Assembly (NCBI GenBank): GCA_946408295.1
Contig: CAMJRT010000015.1
Span: 1-13,097, forward strand
Direction: 5' to 3'
Origin: an uncultured Bacteroidales bacterium
GTDB lineage: Bacteria; Bacteroidota; Bacteroidia; Bacteroidales; UBA932
DNA length: 13,097 nt
This document shows positions 6,370 to 13,097 of the stretch, piece by piece. The notes beneath the pieces were generated by a model. That model was not told where the DNA came from and made no database searches. It was given only the letters and a program-made list of their open reading frames with translations. The translations under genes were made by a program, and so were the position numbers. Each line of letters begins with the position of its first letter. The first letter of the stretch is position 1.

Positions 6370-7009
6370 CAAAAGAGAGCCAAGGGTTCTGTCGGATAAT
6401 CGGTACTTGCGAGAGGGGAACGGACAGCGTGATGCGGCAGGGCGTATCCATCTCCAGGTTCAGCACGCGGATGCTGTCGCCCTTCGCGGCTTGTCCGCCG
6501 CCCGGCCCGATACCAGGCTTTCCGCCCGTCCCGCGCGGGGTCTTGGTCAACTTCATCACCTCGCCCATTTTCTCATAGGGGAAAGTCGCTGTCAAGGTCA
6601 GGCAGACCGTTTTCTCGATGATTTGCGCCCGCGAAAGGGCGTCGGCCGCTGCGCTTCGGTAGGCGTTGATGAGCCCGGGGATGCCGAGTTTGATGCCCCC
6701 GAAATACCGTACGACGATAATCAGGATGTCGCTCAGTCCATAGGAGTCAATCTGCCCCAGTATGGGACGGCCCGCGCTCCCGGACGGCTCCCCGTCGTCA
6801 TTCGCCCGCCATTTTTGATTGTCCGCGCCCAGCCGGTAGGCGAAGCAGACGTGGCGGGCGTCGTGGTATTTCTTGCGGACCTGGTCCACCGCTTCTTTGA
6901 CCTCCTCCTCGCCGGATACCGGCAGGGCGAACGCGATGAAACGGCTGCCCTTGTCTTTGAACAGTCCTTCCGTCGGCGCGGCAATGCTCGTATATTGGTC
7001 GCTATCCAT
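6362..7009 (-). CDS. yigZ: YigZ / IMPACT (UPF0029) family protein
   Basis: Member of the widespread YigZ/IMPACT family, whose eukaryotic homologues modulate translation control; the bacterial role is poorly defined. Counting from the chosen start, family signatures are KDKGSRFIAFA (about 19-29), ANDDGEPSGSAGRPIL (69-84), VVRYFGGIKLG (99-109) and AYRSAA (117-122). The second domain (from about 137) corresponds to the usual small C-terminal alpha/beta domain but carries a Gly/Pro-rich insert (about 157-176). I chose the ATG at 7009-7007 because MDSDQYTSIAAPTEG matches the usual family N-terminus. The longer frame from 7045 would add 12 residues (MTTFVGETSRWG) of no evident family similarity. 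It converges on uvrB and is divergent from ftsY, whose start lies 87 bp away. A weak -7-like TACTTTCG (minus strand, 7040-7033) could serve the shorter start. Confidence 0.9.
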   Translation of the reverse strand: MDSDQYTSIAAPTEGLFKDKGSRFIAFALPVSGEEEVKEAVDQVRKKYHDARHVCFAYRLGADNQKWRANDDGEPSGSAGRPILGQIDSYGLSDILIIVVRYFGGIKLGIPGLINAYRSAAADALSRAQIIEKTVCLTLTATFPYEKMGEVMKLTKTPRGTGGKPGIGPGGGQAAKGDSIRVLNLEMDTPCRITLSVPLSQVPIIRQNPWLSFEE

Positions 7010-7082
7010 TCCCCATCGGCTCGTTTCGCCCACGAAAGTAGTCATTTTTTACCAAAAATCCCCCAAAATCGGCGGAAATTAT

Positions 7083-7090
7083 TACCTTTG
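7083..7090 (+). promoter_or_regulatory. -7 element of the ftsY promoter, near-leaderless
   Basis: TACCTTTG is a perfect TAnnTTTG match and is identical to the uvrB box. Only 6 nt (7091-7096) separate it from the ftsY ATG, so the transcript would begin within a few nucleotides of the start codon, leaving no room for a ribosome binding site. No -33 TTTG is evident. Confidence 0.55.
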
Positions 7091-7096
7091 CAGGTT

Positions 7097-8059
7097 ATGG
7101 GAATTTTTGACAAAGGCGTAAAGAAAACGAAGGCCGGTCTTTTCGACAGACTGTCCCGCGCGATTGCCGGGAAATCTACCGTCAGCGACGATATCCTCGA
7201 TGCCATCGAAGATGCGTTGATCGCGACCGACATGGGAGTGGATACCACCCTGAAAATTATTGATAACCTTGAAGACAGGGTGAGCCGCGACAAATATATG
7301 TCGATGGACGAACTCATTACGATGCTCCGCGAGGAGATTGCCGCCCTGCTGGATGTTAATCTGGACGAGCAGAAATCCGATGGGGATTATGTGGAGCCCA
7401 CTTTTTCCGAGCAATTTGATTTCACCAAGAAACCCTATGTCATCCTCGTCGTGGGGGTGAACGGTGTGGGCAAGACGACGACCATCGGCAAGATTGCGTC
7501 CCGTCTGCGGGCCGAAGGGAAGAAGGTGATGATCGGGGCGGCGGATACGTTCCGGGCGGCGGCCGTGGACCAGTTGACCATCTGGGCCGAGCGTGCCGGG
7601 GTGGACATTGTCAAGCAGCAAATGGGGTCGGACCCTGCATCCGTGGCATACGATACCGTCAAGTCGGCGGTCGCCAAAGGGGTGGACGTGGTGCTGATCG
7701 ATACCGCCGGGCGTTTGCACAACCGCATCGACCTGATGAATGAATTGACCAAAATCAAGAACGTCATCAAAAAAGTCATTCCCGAAGGCGCCTCCGACGT
7801 GATGCTGGTGCTGGACGGCTCGACCGGGCAGAACGCTTTCCAGCAGGCGGGAGAGTTCTCCAAAGCGACGGACATTTCTTCGCTGGCGGTCACCAAACTG
7901 GACGGCAGCGCCAAGGGAGGCGTGGTCATCGGCATCGTGGACAAATACCGGATTCCCATCAAATTCATCGGTATCGGCGAGGGAGTCGAGGACCTCAAAG
8001 TCTTTGACAAACGCGCCTATGTCGAGAACCTTTTCTCTGAAGAGGACATTAAAAAGTAA
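7097..8059 (+). CDS. ftsY: FtsY, signal recognition particle receptor
   Basis: GTPase at the inner face of the cytoplasmic membrane that receives Ffh/SRP-ribosome complexes and delivers nascent membrane proteins to the translocon. The 320-residue protein has an N-domain helical bundle (about 10-90) and the SRP-GTPase G domain: P-loop GVNGVGKTT (120-128), ADTFRAAA (149-156), DTAGR (202-206), TKLDG (266-270) and GIGEGVEDL (292-300). It lacks the long acidic A domain of E. coli FtsY and begins with an amphipathic MGIFDKGVKKTKAGLFDRL segment, probably its membrane-targeting helix; this compact form is common outside Enterobacteria. The start at 7097 is chosen because the open frame upstream runs antisense through the yigZ-like gene and shows no homology. 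The TACCTTTG promoter lies 6 nt before this ATG. First gene of a probable operon; pheT follows after 17 bp. Confidence 0.97.
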   Translation: MGIFDKGVKKTKAGLFDRLSRAIAGKSTVSDDILDAIEDALIATDMGVDTTLKIIDNLEDRVSRDKYMSMDELITMLREEIAALLDVNLDEQKSDGDYVEPTFSEQFDFTKKPYVILVVGVNGVGKTTTIGKIASRLRAEGKKVMIGAADTFRAAAVDQLTIWAERAGVDIVKQQMGSDPASVAYDTVKSAVAKGVDVVLIDTAGRLHNRIDLMNELTKIKNVIKKVIPEGASDVMLVLDGSTGQNAFQQAGEFSKATDISSLAVTKLDGSAKGGVVIGIVDKYRIPIKFIGIGEGVEDLKVFDKRAYVENLFSEEDIKK

Positions 8060-8076
8060 AATAAAGAATAATCAAT

Positions 8077-10542
8077 ATGAAAATTTCGTACAATTGGCTG
8101 AAAGAGTATCTTGAATGTGAACTCGACCCCCAACAGATTGCGGACGCCTTGACCTCCATCGGGCTCGAAGTGGATTCCCTCGAAGAAGTGGAACAGATAC
8201 CCGGCGGGCTCAAGGGCGTGATTGTCGCCGAAGTGGTGGAATGTGTGGAACATCCCGATTCCGACCATCTGCATGTGACGAAACTCAACACCGGTGAAGG
8301 CGAACTTCTCCAGGTGGTGTGCGGCGCTCCCAACGTGGCGGCCGGTCAGAAAGTGCTGCTGGCGACCGTCGGGACCGTTCTGGGCGAAGACTTCAAGATT
8401 AAAAAGTCTAAAATCCGGGGGGTGGAGTCCCTGGGAATGATTTGCGCGGAAGACGAATTGGGCATCGGAGAAGACCACAGCGGCATTATGGTGCTGGAGC
8501 CGGACGCCGTGCCCGGAACCCCCGCCAAAGACTACCTCCACCTCAAGACGGATGCCGTCATTGAAATCGGGCTCACCGCCAACCGCGTGGATGCAGCCTC
8601 CCATATCGGCGTCGCCCGCGACTTGTACGCCTACCTTAAATACCAGGGGCTTCCCTGCGCTTTGCACATCCCTTCCGTGGATGCTTTCCGGGAAAATCAA
8701 GTACCCGGCGAAGCCGTCGGCGTGCAAGTGGATGCTCCCCTCGGCGCTCCCAAATATACGGCCACCACGCTGCTGGGCGTGAAGGTCGGTCCTTCTCCCC
8801 AGTGGTTGCAGGAACGACTGCTGAGCATCGGCCTGCGTCCCATCAACAACATCGTGGACGTGACCAACTTCGTCTTGATGGAGGTGGGACAGCCCCTGCA
8901 CGCCTTTGACAAGGCGATGGTCGAAGGCGGCCGCATCGTGGTCCGTCAGGCGAAGGCGGGAGAGAAATTCGTCACCCTCGACGGTGTGGAAAGAACGCTG
9001 GACGAGAGCGACTTGATGATTGCCGACACCTGCAAGCCGATGTGTCTGGCCGGTATTTTCGGCGGAGAAAAATCGGGCGTGAGCGACAGCACGGTGGATG
9101 TGGTGCTCGAAAGCGCCTATTTCAAACCCGCCTTTATCCGCAAGTCCTCCAAGCGTCACGGCCTCAAGACCGATGCCGCCTTCCGCTATGAAAGGGGCTG
9201 CGACCCGCTCGTGCTCGAATGGGCGGCCGCCCGTGCCATTACCCTGATGCAACAGGTCGCCGGCGGCAAGGTGTGCGGTACGATGCAGAAAGTATATAGC
9301 GAAGACATCACCCGCAAACGCATCGAACTCGATTACGACCGCATCCAGCGCTTTATTGGCAAACAGATTGGTGTCGAGGCGATTGAAAGAATCCTCGAAT
9401 GTCTGGACTATCGCTTTGTCGAGCGCCGCAAGGATGCCGGCGGGACGGTCTGCGGGGCTGTGGTGGATATTCCCTCCTATATGATTGACGTGGAACGCGA
9501 ATGTGATGTGGTGGAAGAAATTCTCCGCATCTACGGGTACAACCATATCGAACTGCCCCGGCGGATGCAGACTTCGGTCAATCCGACCCTCCGTCCGGAA
9601 GCGGAGGCCGTCCGCAACAAGATTTCCGATTTCCTGGCCGCCAACGGATTTGTCGAGACGATGAACAATTCCCTGACCAAATCCTCGTACTACAGCGCTC
9701 TGACGACCTTCCCCGAAGAGGCTTGCGTACGGATTCTCAATCCCTTGTCTTCCGATCTGAATGTGATGCGCCAGACCCTGCTGTTCGGCGGCTTGGAAGT
9801 CATCGCCCGCAACATCAACCACCAGATTCTCAACCTCCGCACCTTCGAATACGGCAGCGTTTACGCCCTCAAGCCCGAAGGGGACGGCCGGACCCTCGCC
9901 GGTTACGAAGAACACACTTGCTTCTGCCTGATGATGACCGGGACCAAAGAGAAAATGTGGCGTCTGGATGCCCAGAAGGGGAGTTTCTTCCAACTCAAGG
10001 GCTATCTCGAACTCCTGCTCAAGCGGCTGGGGGCCGATTTGAACACCCTGCCCACGGATGACGCGCCCGAAGACATTTACGCCGAAGGCGTGTGCTACCT
10101 GCTGCCCGGAAGCCAGGCTCCGCTGGCCGTGTTGGGCGAAATCAAGCGCTCCATCCTGCGCAACTTCGACATCAAGCAACCTGTTTTTGCGGTGGAAATC
10201 AACTGGCCGGCCCTGTTCGAACTGGTCAAGCGCATCAAAGTGCTGTTCAAGGAACTGCCCCGTTACCCCGAAGTACGTCGCGACCTGGCCCTGCTGGTGG
10301 ACGAAAATGTGCGTTACTCCGATTTGCGCCGCACCGCCATCCGTGCCGGAAAAAAGACACTCAAGAATGTTGCCCTCTTCGATGTGTACCAGGGAGATAA
10401 GATTCCCGCCGGCAAGAAGCAATATGCGATGAGTTTTGTGCTGCAGGATGAGGAAAAAACCCTCACCGACCAGGATGTGGAAAAGACGATGGACAAGATT
10501 CTCGCCTGTCTGACCGGAGAATGGGGAGCGACCCTGCGCTAA
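8077..10542 (+). CDS. pheT: Phenylalanyl-tRNA synthetase beta subunit
   Basis: Beta chain of the heterotetrameric (alpha2beta2) Phe-tRNA synthetase. It binds tRNA-Phe and edits mischarged Tyr-tRNA-Phe, while the alpha chain (pheS, not in this window) activates Phe. The 821 residues follow the bacterial PheT plan: the opening MKISYNWLKEYLE; a tRNA-binding OB domain (about 40-150, with EHPDSDHLHVTKLN and VVCGAPNV); the B3/B4 editing domain (about 215-390, with GLRPINNIVDVTNFVLME and QPLHAFD); the B5 domain (about 411-480); the catalytic-like core; and the C-terminal FDX-ACB anticodon-binding domain (about 725-821, from KELPRYPEVRRDLALLVDE). Length is typical. The ATG follows an A-rich 17-bp spacer after ftsY, consistent with cotranscription. 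The gene is intact. Confidence 0.98.
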   Translation: MKISYNWLKEYLECELDPQQIADALTSIGLEVDSLEEVEQIPGGLKGVIVAEVVECVEHPDSDHLHVTKLNTGEGELLQVVCGAPNVAAGQKVLLATVGTVLGEDFKIKKSKIRGVESLGMICAEDELGIGEDHSGIMVLEPDAVPGTPAKDYLHLKTDAVIEIGLTANRVDAASHIGVARDLYAYLKYQGLPCALHIPSVDAFRENQVPGEAVGVQVDAPLGAPKYTATTLLGVKVGPSPQWLQERLLSIGLRPINNIVDVTNFVLMEVGQPLHAFDKAMVEGGRIVVRQAKAGEKFVTLDGVERTLDESDLMIADTCKPMCLAGIFGGEKSGVSDSTVDVVLESAYFKPAFIRKSSKRHGLKTDAAFRYERGCDPLVLEWAAARAITLMQQVAGGKVCGTMQKVYSEDITRKRIELDYDRIQRFIGKQIGVEAIERILECLDYRFVERRKDAGGTVCGAVVDIPSYMIDVERECDVVEEILRIYGYNHIELPRRMQTSVNPTLRPEAEAVRNKISDFLAANGFVETMNNSLTKSSYYSALTTFPEEACVRILNPLSSDLNVMRQTLLFGGLEVIARNINHQILNLRTFEYGSVYALKPEGDGRTLAGYEEHTCFCLMMTGTKEKMWRLDAQKGSFFQLKGYLELLLKRLGADLNTLPTDDAPEDIYAEGVCYLLPGSQAPLAVLGEIKRSILRNFDIKQPVFAVEINWPALFELVKRIKVLFKELPRYPEVRRDLALLVDENVRYSDLRRTAIRAGKKTLKNVALFDVYQGDKIPAGKKQYAMSFVLQDEEKTLTDQDVEKTMDKILACLTGEWGATLR

Positions 10543-10554
10543 CATCGACTGCTG

Positions 10555-11124
10555 ATGAAACGCATTCTTCTCTTCTTTTTGTTGCTGGGTGCCCTGCTCT
10601 CGTGTGCATCACGGGGGCGTGTCATCCCGAAGGAAAAATTGGCGGAGATTTATGCGGATATGTTTCTGGCGGACCAATGGGCGGCGGACAAGCGTCTGCG
10701 TCACCAACTGGATACCGCTTCGCTCTATGGGGCAGTCCTTGAACGCTATGGTTATACCGTGGAAGATTATCGTGTTACGGCCAAAGAATACCTGAAAGAC
10801 CCCGAGCGTTATGCCAAAATCATCAAAAAGACGATGAAAATCCTCGAGCAGCGCGAGAAGAGTTTGAAAAAAGAAATTCAGCGGCAGGAAGCATTGAAGG
10901 ATCTGGATCAGGCGCGTAATGTCTTTTTGCCGCAATGGCGTTTCGCTCTTTCTCCGATGGACCATCCCGACATCTTTCATCTGCCCGACTCCATTGCTGT
11001 TTATGTGGATTCCATTGGTGACAAACCTTGGATTTTTGACAACAGTACCTATAAACCAACCCCGATTATCGAAGATGGAAACATTGAAATTGTGTCTGTC
11101 CCTGATGGATCTGACGAGCCTTAA
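10555..11124 (+). CDS. DUF4296-type lipoprotein
   Basis: A 189-residue predicted lipoprotein. The N-terminus MKRILLFFLLLGALLSC is a signal peptide with lipobox LLSC, so Cys17 should be lipidated. The residues after it (ASRGRV) lack the acidic run typical of surface-exported Bacteroidota lipoproteins, suggesting a periplasm-facing anchor. Residues about 23-105 (IPKEKLAEIYADMFLADQW, then ERYGYTVEDY and KDPERYAKIIKK) match the pattern of DUF4296, a Bacteroidota-specific domain of unknown function. A charged helix (about 95-120) follows, and then a tail rich in Asp, Pro and Ile. It starts 12 bp after pheT and its 3' end overlaps deoC by 50 bp (or 20 bp with the later deoC start), placing it inside the ftsY-pheT-deoC unit. 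No biochemical role is known to me. Confidence 0.85.
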   Translation: MKRILLFFLLLGALLSCASRGRVIPKEKLAEIYADMFLADQWAADKRLRHQLDTASLYGAVLERYGYTVEDYRVTAKEYLKDPERYAKIIKKTMKILEQREKSLKKEIQRQEALKDLDQARNVFLPQWRFALSPMDHPDIFHLPDSIAVYVDSIGDKPWIFDNSTYKPTPIIEDGNIEIVSVPDGSDEP

Positions 11125-11845
11125 AAGTCAGGATACTCTCTCTTCTATCGACGTTTTTGTCGACAAGGTCAACCGCTTTCCCCAGGCGTTTCCGGGGCAT
11201 CCGCTTCCGGCCGGCATCTGTGTCTATCCCAATTTTGTCGCGACGGTGAAAAAGCGCCTGCAAGTACCCGGCGTGCGGGTGGTGGCGGTATCCGGCGCAT
11301 TTCCGGCTTCCCAGTCCTTCCTGGAGGTCAAGTTGCTCGAGACCCGTTTGGCCGTCGCAGACGGAGCGGACGAGATTGACATTGTGCTGGCGCTGAATGC
11401 TTTCCTGAACGGGAATGCGGCAGCGGCCGCCGCGGAAATCCGTGCCCAGAAAGAGTTGGTGGGCGACCGTACCTTGAAGGTGATTTTGGAAACGGGCGTA
11501 CTGAAAGACCCGAAACGGATTTACGACGCATCGATGCTGGCGATGGAGGCCGGTGCGGACTTTATCAAGACATCGACCGGGAAGATGGAGGTCGGAGCAA
11601 CCCCCGAGGCGGCGGAAGCGATGTGCCGGGCCATTCGGGATTATGCCCGTCAGACCGGGCGAAAAGTAGGTTTCAAGGCAGCCGGTGGCATCTCTACGAC
11701 GCAGCAGGCGCTTACCTATGTGGATGTTGTACGGGATACGCTCGGTCCGCAGTGGCTGAACCCCGCCCTGATGCGCTTGGGCGTCAGTCGTCTGGGGAAC
11801 CAATTGCTGTCGTCGCTGTCCGGGCAGGCCGTTTCTTATTTCTAA
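11075..11845 (+). CDS. deoC: Deoxyribose-phosphate aldolase
   Basis: Cleaves 2-deoxyribose 5-phosphate to glyceraldehyde 3-phosphate and acetaldehyde, feeding deoxynucleoside carbon into glycolysis. With this start the protein has 256 residues (E. coli DeoC 259). It has MDLTSL (11-16), GADEIDIV with Asp102, the Schiff-base motif GADFIKTSTGK with Lys165, and VGFKAAGG with Lys201. Asp102 and Lys201 keep the E. coli numbering and Lys165 corresponds to E. coli Lys167. The usual FKPAGG reads FKAAGG here. Two starts are possible: 11075 (METLKLCLSLMDLTSL, matching the E. coli N-terminal helix) or 11105 (MDLTSL, 246 residues). I prefer the first on length. Either way it overlaps the end of the lipoprotein gene in another frame, implying translational coupling. 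The open frame continues upstream to 10919 but is only a shadow of the lipoprotein gene. Confidence 0.95.
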   Translation: METLKLCLSLMDLTSLKSQDTLSSIDVFVDKVNRFPQAFPGHPLPAGICVYPNFVATVKKRLQVPGVRVVAVSGAFPASQSFLEVKLLETRLAVADGADEIDIVLALNAFLNGNAAAAAAEIRAQKELVGDRTLKVILETGVLKDPKRIYDASMLAMEAGADFIKTSTGKMEVGATPEAAEAMCRAIRDYARQTGRKVGFKAAGGISTTQQALTYVDVVRDTLGPQWLNPALMRLGVSRLGNQLLSSLSGQAVSYF

Positions 11846-11850
11846 GAAAC
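11831..11850 (+). terminator. Hairpin spanning the deoC stop codon
   Basis: GTTTCTTA (11831-11838) and TAAGAAAC (11843-11850) form a perfect 8-bp inverted repeat with a 4-nt loop, and the deoC stop (TAA, 11843-11845) opens the right arm. The stem is A+T-rich and no clean U tract follows, so its strength as a terminator is doubtful. It does mark the end of the ftsY-deoC unit, before the separate serC promoter. Confidence 0.4.
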
Positions 11851-11891
11851 AATTTGTCAAGAAATCCCGCCCATAATTCAAGAATTTTCCC

Positions 11892-11899
11892 TAAATTTG
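11892..11899 (+). promoter_or_regulatory. -7 element of the serC promoter
   Basis: TAAATTTG matches the TAnnTTTG consensus. It is followed by an A-rich leader of about 30 nt with no Shine-Dalgarno before the ATG at 11936, typical for this phylum. No clear -33 TTTG is found at the expected distance. Confidence 0.6.
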
Positions 11900-11935
11900 C
11901 GGGCTCAAAAAGAAAATGATAGTAATAAAAATACA

Positions 11936-13009
11936 ATGAAAAAGGTACACATTTTTAACGCCGGTCCTTGCGTGCTCCCCGAGCCGGCTATCGAGGCGGC
12001 TATCGAAGCCTTGAAAGAGTTTAACGGAACAGGAATGTCGGTCATTGAAATCTCCCACCGCGACAAAGCATGGGAGGCCGTGATGGACGAGTGCCGCTCC
12101 CTCTGGAGAGAGTTGCTGAACATTCCCGAAGATTACGAAATTTTGTTCCTCGCGGGGGGTGCTTCCATGGGTTTCCTCAATGTGGCGATGAACTTCCTGG
12201 AGAACAAGGCTGCCTATCTGGAGACGGGTGCCTGGGCCAAGAAAGCGTACAAAGAAGCGCAGGGCATCGGCAATGCCGTGGCCGTGGCTTCTTCCGCCGA
12301 TAAGAACTTCTCCTACATCCCGAAAGGCTATACGATCCCTACGGATGTGGATTATTTCCATATCACCACCAACAACACCATTTACGGTACGGAGATTCGC
12401 TACGATATCGACAGCCCCGTTCCCCTTATCGCCGATATGTCTTCCGACATCATGAGCCGTCCCGTGGACGTGACCAAGTATGCGATGATTTATGGGGGTG
12501 CGCAGAAGAACGTCGGCCCTGCCGGTGTGACCTTCTACATCGTCAAGAAAGACGCGCTCGGCAAAGTGAGCCGCTATATCCCCACGATGCTCGATCTTCG
12601 TACCCATATCAAAGGCGAGTCGATGTTCAACACTCCGCCTGTGTTCTGTATCTACGTGATGACCCAGACCCTCAAGTGGATCAAGTCGATGGGTGGCCTC
12701 CAGGCGATGCAGAAACGCAATGAAGAGAAAGCGGCTTTGCTCTACAACGAAATCGACCGCAACCCGCTCTTCGTCGGTACCGCCGCCAAGGAAGACCGTT
12801 CCATTATGAACGTGTGCTTCGTGATGGCTCCCGGCTACGAGGCTCTGCAGGATGAATTTATGGCCTTTGCCAAGGCGCATAAGATGGTAGGCATCAAGGG
12901 CCACCGTTCGGTGGGAGGCTTCCGCGCCTCGCTCTACAACGCCTGCCCTGTGGAGAGTGTCCGGGCTTTGGTCGACTGTATGCAGGAATTTGAAAAATTA
13001 CACAAATAA
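11936..13009 (+). CDS. serC: Phosphoserine aminotransferase
   Basis: PLP enzyme converting 3-phosphohydroxypyruvate and glutamate to O-phosphoserine and 2-oxoglutarate, the second step of serine synthesis; SerC enzymes can also act in pyridoxine synthesis. The 357 residues start [15 protein letters not shown], with the family N-A/F-x-G-P-x-x-L-P motif. [15 protein letters not shown] contributes to the PLP phosphate site, [14 protein letters not shown] precedes the active site, and [12 protein letters not shown] contains the PLP-binding Lys191. The ending [20 protein letters not shown] is typical of SerC. I used the ATG at 11936, not the open-frame start at 11897, because the latter would begin within the -7 box and add 13 residues unlike the family. 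serA follows after a terminator-like hairpin. Gene intact. Confidence 0.97.
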   Translation: MKKVHIFNAGPCVLPEPAIEAAIEALKEFNGTGMSVIEISHRDKAWEAVMDECRSLWRELLNIPEDYEILFLAGGASMGFLNVAMNFLENKAAYLETGAWAKKAYKEAQGIGNAVAVASSADKNFSYIPKGYTIPTDVDYFHITTNNTIYGTEIRYDIDSPVPLIADMSSDIMSRPVDVTKYAMIYGGAQKNVGPAGVTFYIVKKDALGKVSRYIPTMLDLRTHIKGESMFNTPPVFCIYVMTQTLKWIKSMGGLQAMQKRNEEKAALLYNEIDRNPLFVGTAAKEDRSIMNVCFVMAPGYEALQDEFMAFAKAHKMVGIKGHRSVGGFRASLYNACPVESVRALVDCMQEFEKLHK

Positions 13010-13014
13010 ATTTC

Positions 13015-13037
13015 AAGGGGCATTATCGCCCCTTTTT
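13015..13037 (+). terminator. Intrinsic terminator between serC and serA
   Basis: AAGGGGC (13015-13021) pairs with GCCCCTT (13028-13034) around a 6-nt loop. The run of T that begins within the right arm extends to 13037 and, after one G, continues with TTTT. This is a textbook intrinsic terminator 5 bp after the serC stop. Its T run ends at the serA start codon (13043), so it lies in the serA leader. Confidence 0.85.
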
Positions 13038-13042
13038 GTTTT

Positions 13043-13097
13043 ATGAAAGTATTGGTAGCAACCCAGAAACCTTTTGCTGCGGCAGCCGTGGCAGGGA
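13043..13097 (+). CDS. serA: D-3-phosphoglycerate dehydrogenase, N-terminus only (cut by window edge)
   Basis: Only the first 18 codons are visible: MKVLVATQKPFAAAAVAG. This matches the start of Bacteroides-type SerA as I remember it (MKVLVAT-x-KPFA). The position directly after serC on the same strand is a common Bacteroidales arrangement. SerA oxidises 3-phosphoglycerate to 3-phosphohydroxypyruvate with NAD, the step before SerC. Domains and integrity beyond the N-terminus cannot be assessed. Confidence 0.8.
   Translation, partial: MKVLVATQKPFAAAAVAG

Noticed and set aside
6320..7096. 259-codon in-frame extension upstream of ftsY
   Set aside because: It runs antisense to the well-supported yigZ-like gene, shows no FtsY similarity, and the promoter and family N-terminus place the start at 7097.
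8017..10545. 842-codon open frame antisense to the whole of pheT (similarly 4100-6052 antisense to uvrB, 11066-11881 to deoC and 11891-12904 to serC)
   Set aside because: The translations are rich in His, Gly, Arg and Phe with no recognisable motif. They arise because the codons used in the G+C-rich sense genes rarely create stops in that antisense frame.
10919..11074. Upstream extension of the deoC frame
   Set aside because: It lies in another frame of the DUF4296 lipoprotein gene and would add 52 residues that DeoC proteins lack.
11851..11935. Possible riboswitch or leader regulation before serC
   Set aside because: Apart from the -7 box and an A-rich leader of about 30 nt there is no room for a structured aptamer.
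4187..13009. Avoidance of CCGG in the genome as a footprint of the R-M system
   Set aside because: CCGG occurs many times in uvrB, pheT and the other core genes, so no depletion is evident by eye. A proper test would need genome-wide counts.

Overview
The window looks like a chromosomal segment of a member of the Bacteroidota, most likely order Bacteroidales. The evidence is: (i) promoters of the TAnnTTTG (-7) type ahead of several genes (TAACTTTG, TAAATTTG, TACCTTTG twice); (ii) A-rich, mostly Shine-Dalgarno-free leaders; (iii) a DUF4296-type lipoprotein; and (iv) a serC-serA pair whose SerA N-terminus resembles the Bacteroides type. Family and genus cannot be fixed from this sequence alone.

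Region 1 (1-4080) is an accessory, visibly A+T-richer block. On the minus strand, read right to left, lies a compact restriction-modification operon. It encodes an M.HpaII-like C5-cytosine methyltransferase (2491-1181), an HpaII-family restriction endonuclease (1171-92), and the start of a Vsr mismatch endonuclease (86 to beyond the left edge). Gaps between the three genes are only 9 and 5 bp. The expected target is CCGG. The methylase protects it, the nuclease cuts unmethylated copies, and Vsr would repair the T:G mismatches left when 5-methylcytosine deaminates. A 288-bp divergent promoter region separates this operon from a plus-strand gene of unknown function (2780-3982). That gene encodes a coiled-coil protein with a Myb/SANT-like helix-turn-helix. 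The block ends in a three-element repeat (4009-4082) able to form two mutually exclusive hairpins.

Region 2 (4081-13097) is G+C-richer core chromosome. uvrB (nucleotide excision repair) has its own promoter, preceded by a tandem 12-bp repeat. It converges on a YigZ/IMPACT-family gene across a shared hairpin that contains both stop codons. A near-leaderless promoter then drives a probable operon: ftsY (SRP receptor), pheT (Phe-tRNA synthetase beta), a DUF4296 lipoprotein and deoC (deoxyribose-phosphate aldolase), with gaps of 17 bp, 12 bp and an overlap. serC follows from its own promoter. A strong intrinsic terminator then sits directly before the start of serA, which runs off the right edge. 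SerC and SerA catalyse consecutive steps of serine synthesis.

The least expected items are the truncated vsr gene at the left edge, the uncharacterised divergent gene beside the HpaII-type operon, and the attenuator-like repeat at the boundary between accessory and core DNA. I saw no tRNA, rRNA, CRISPR array or transposase.
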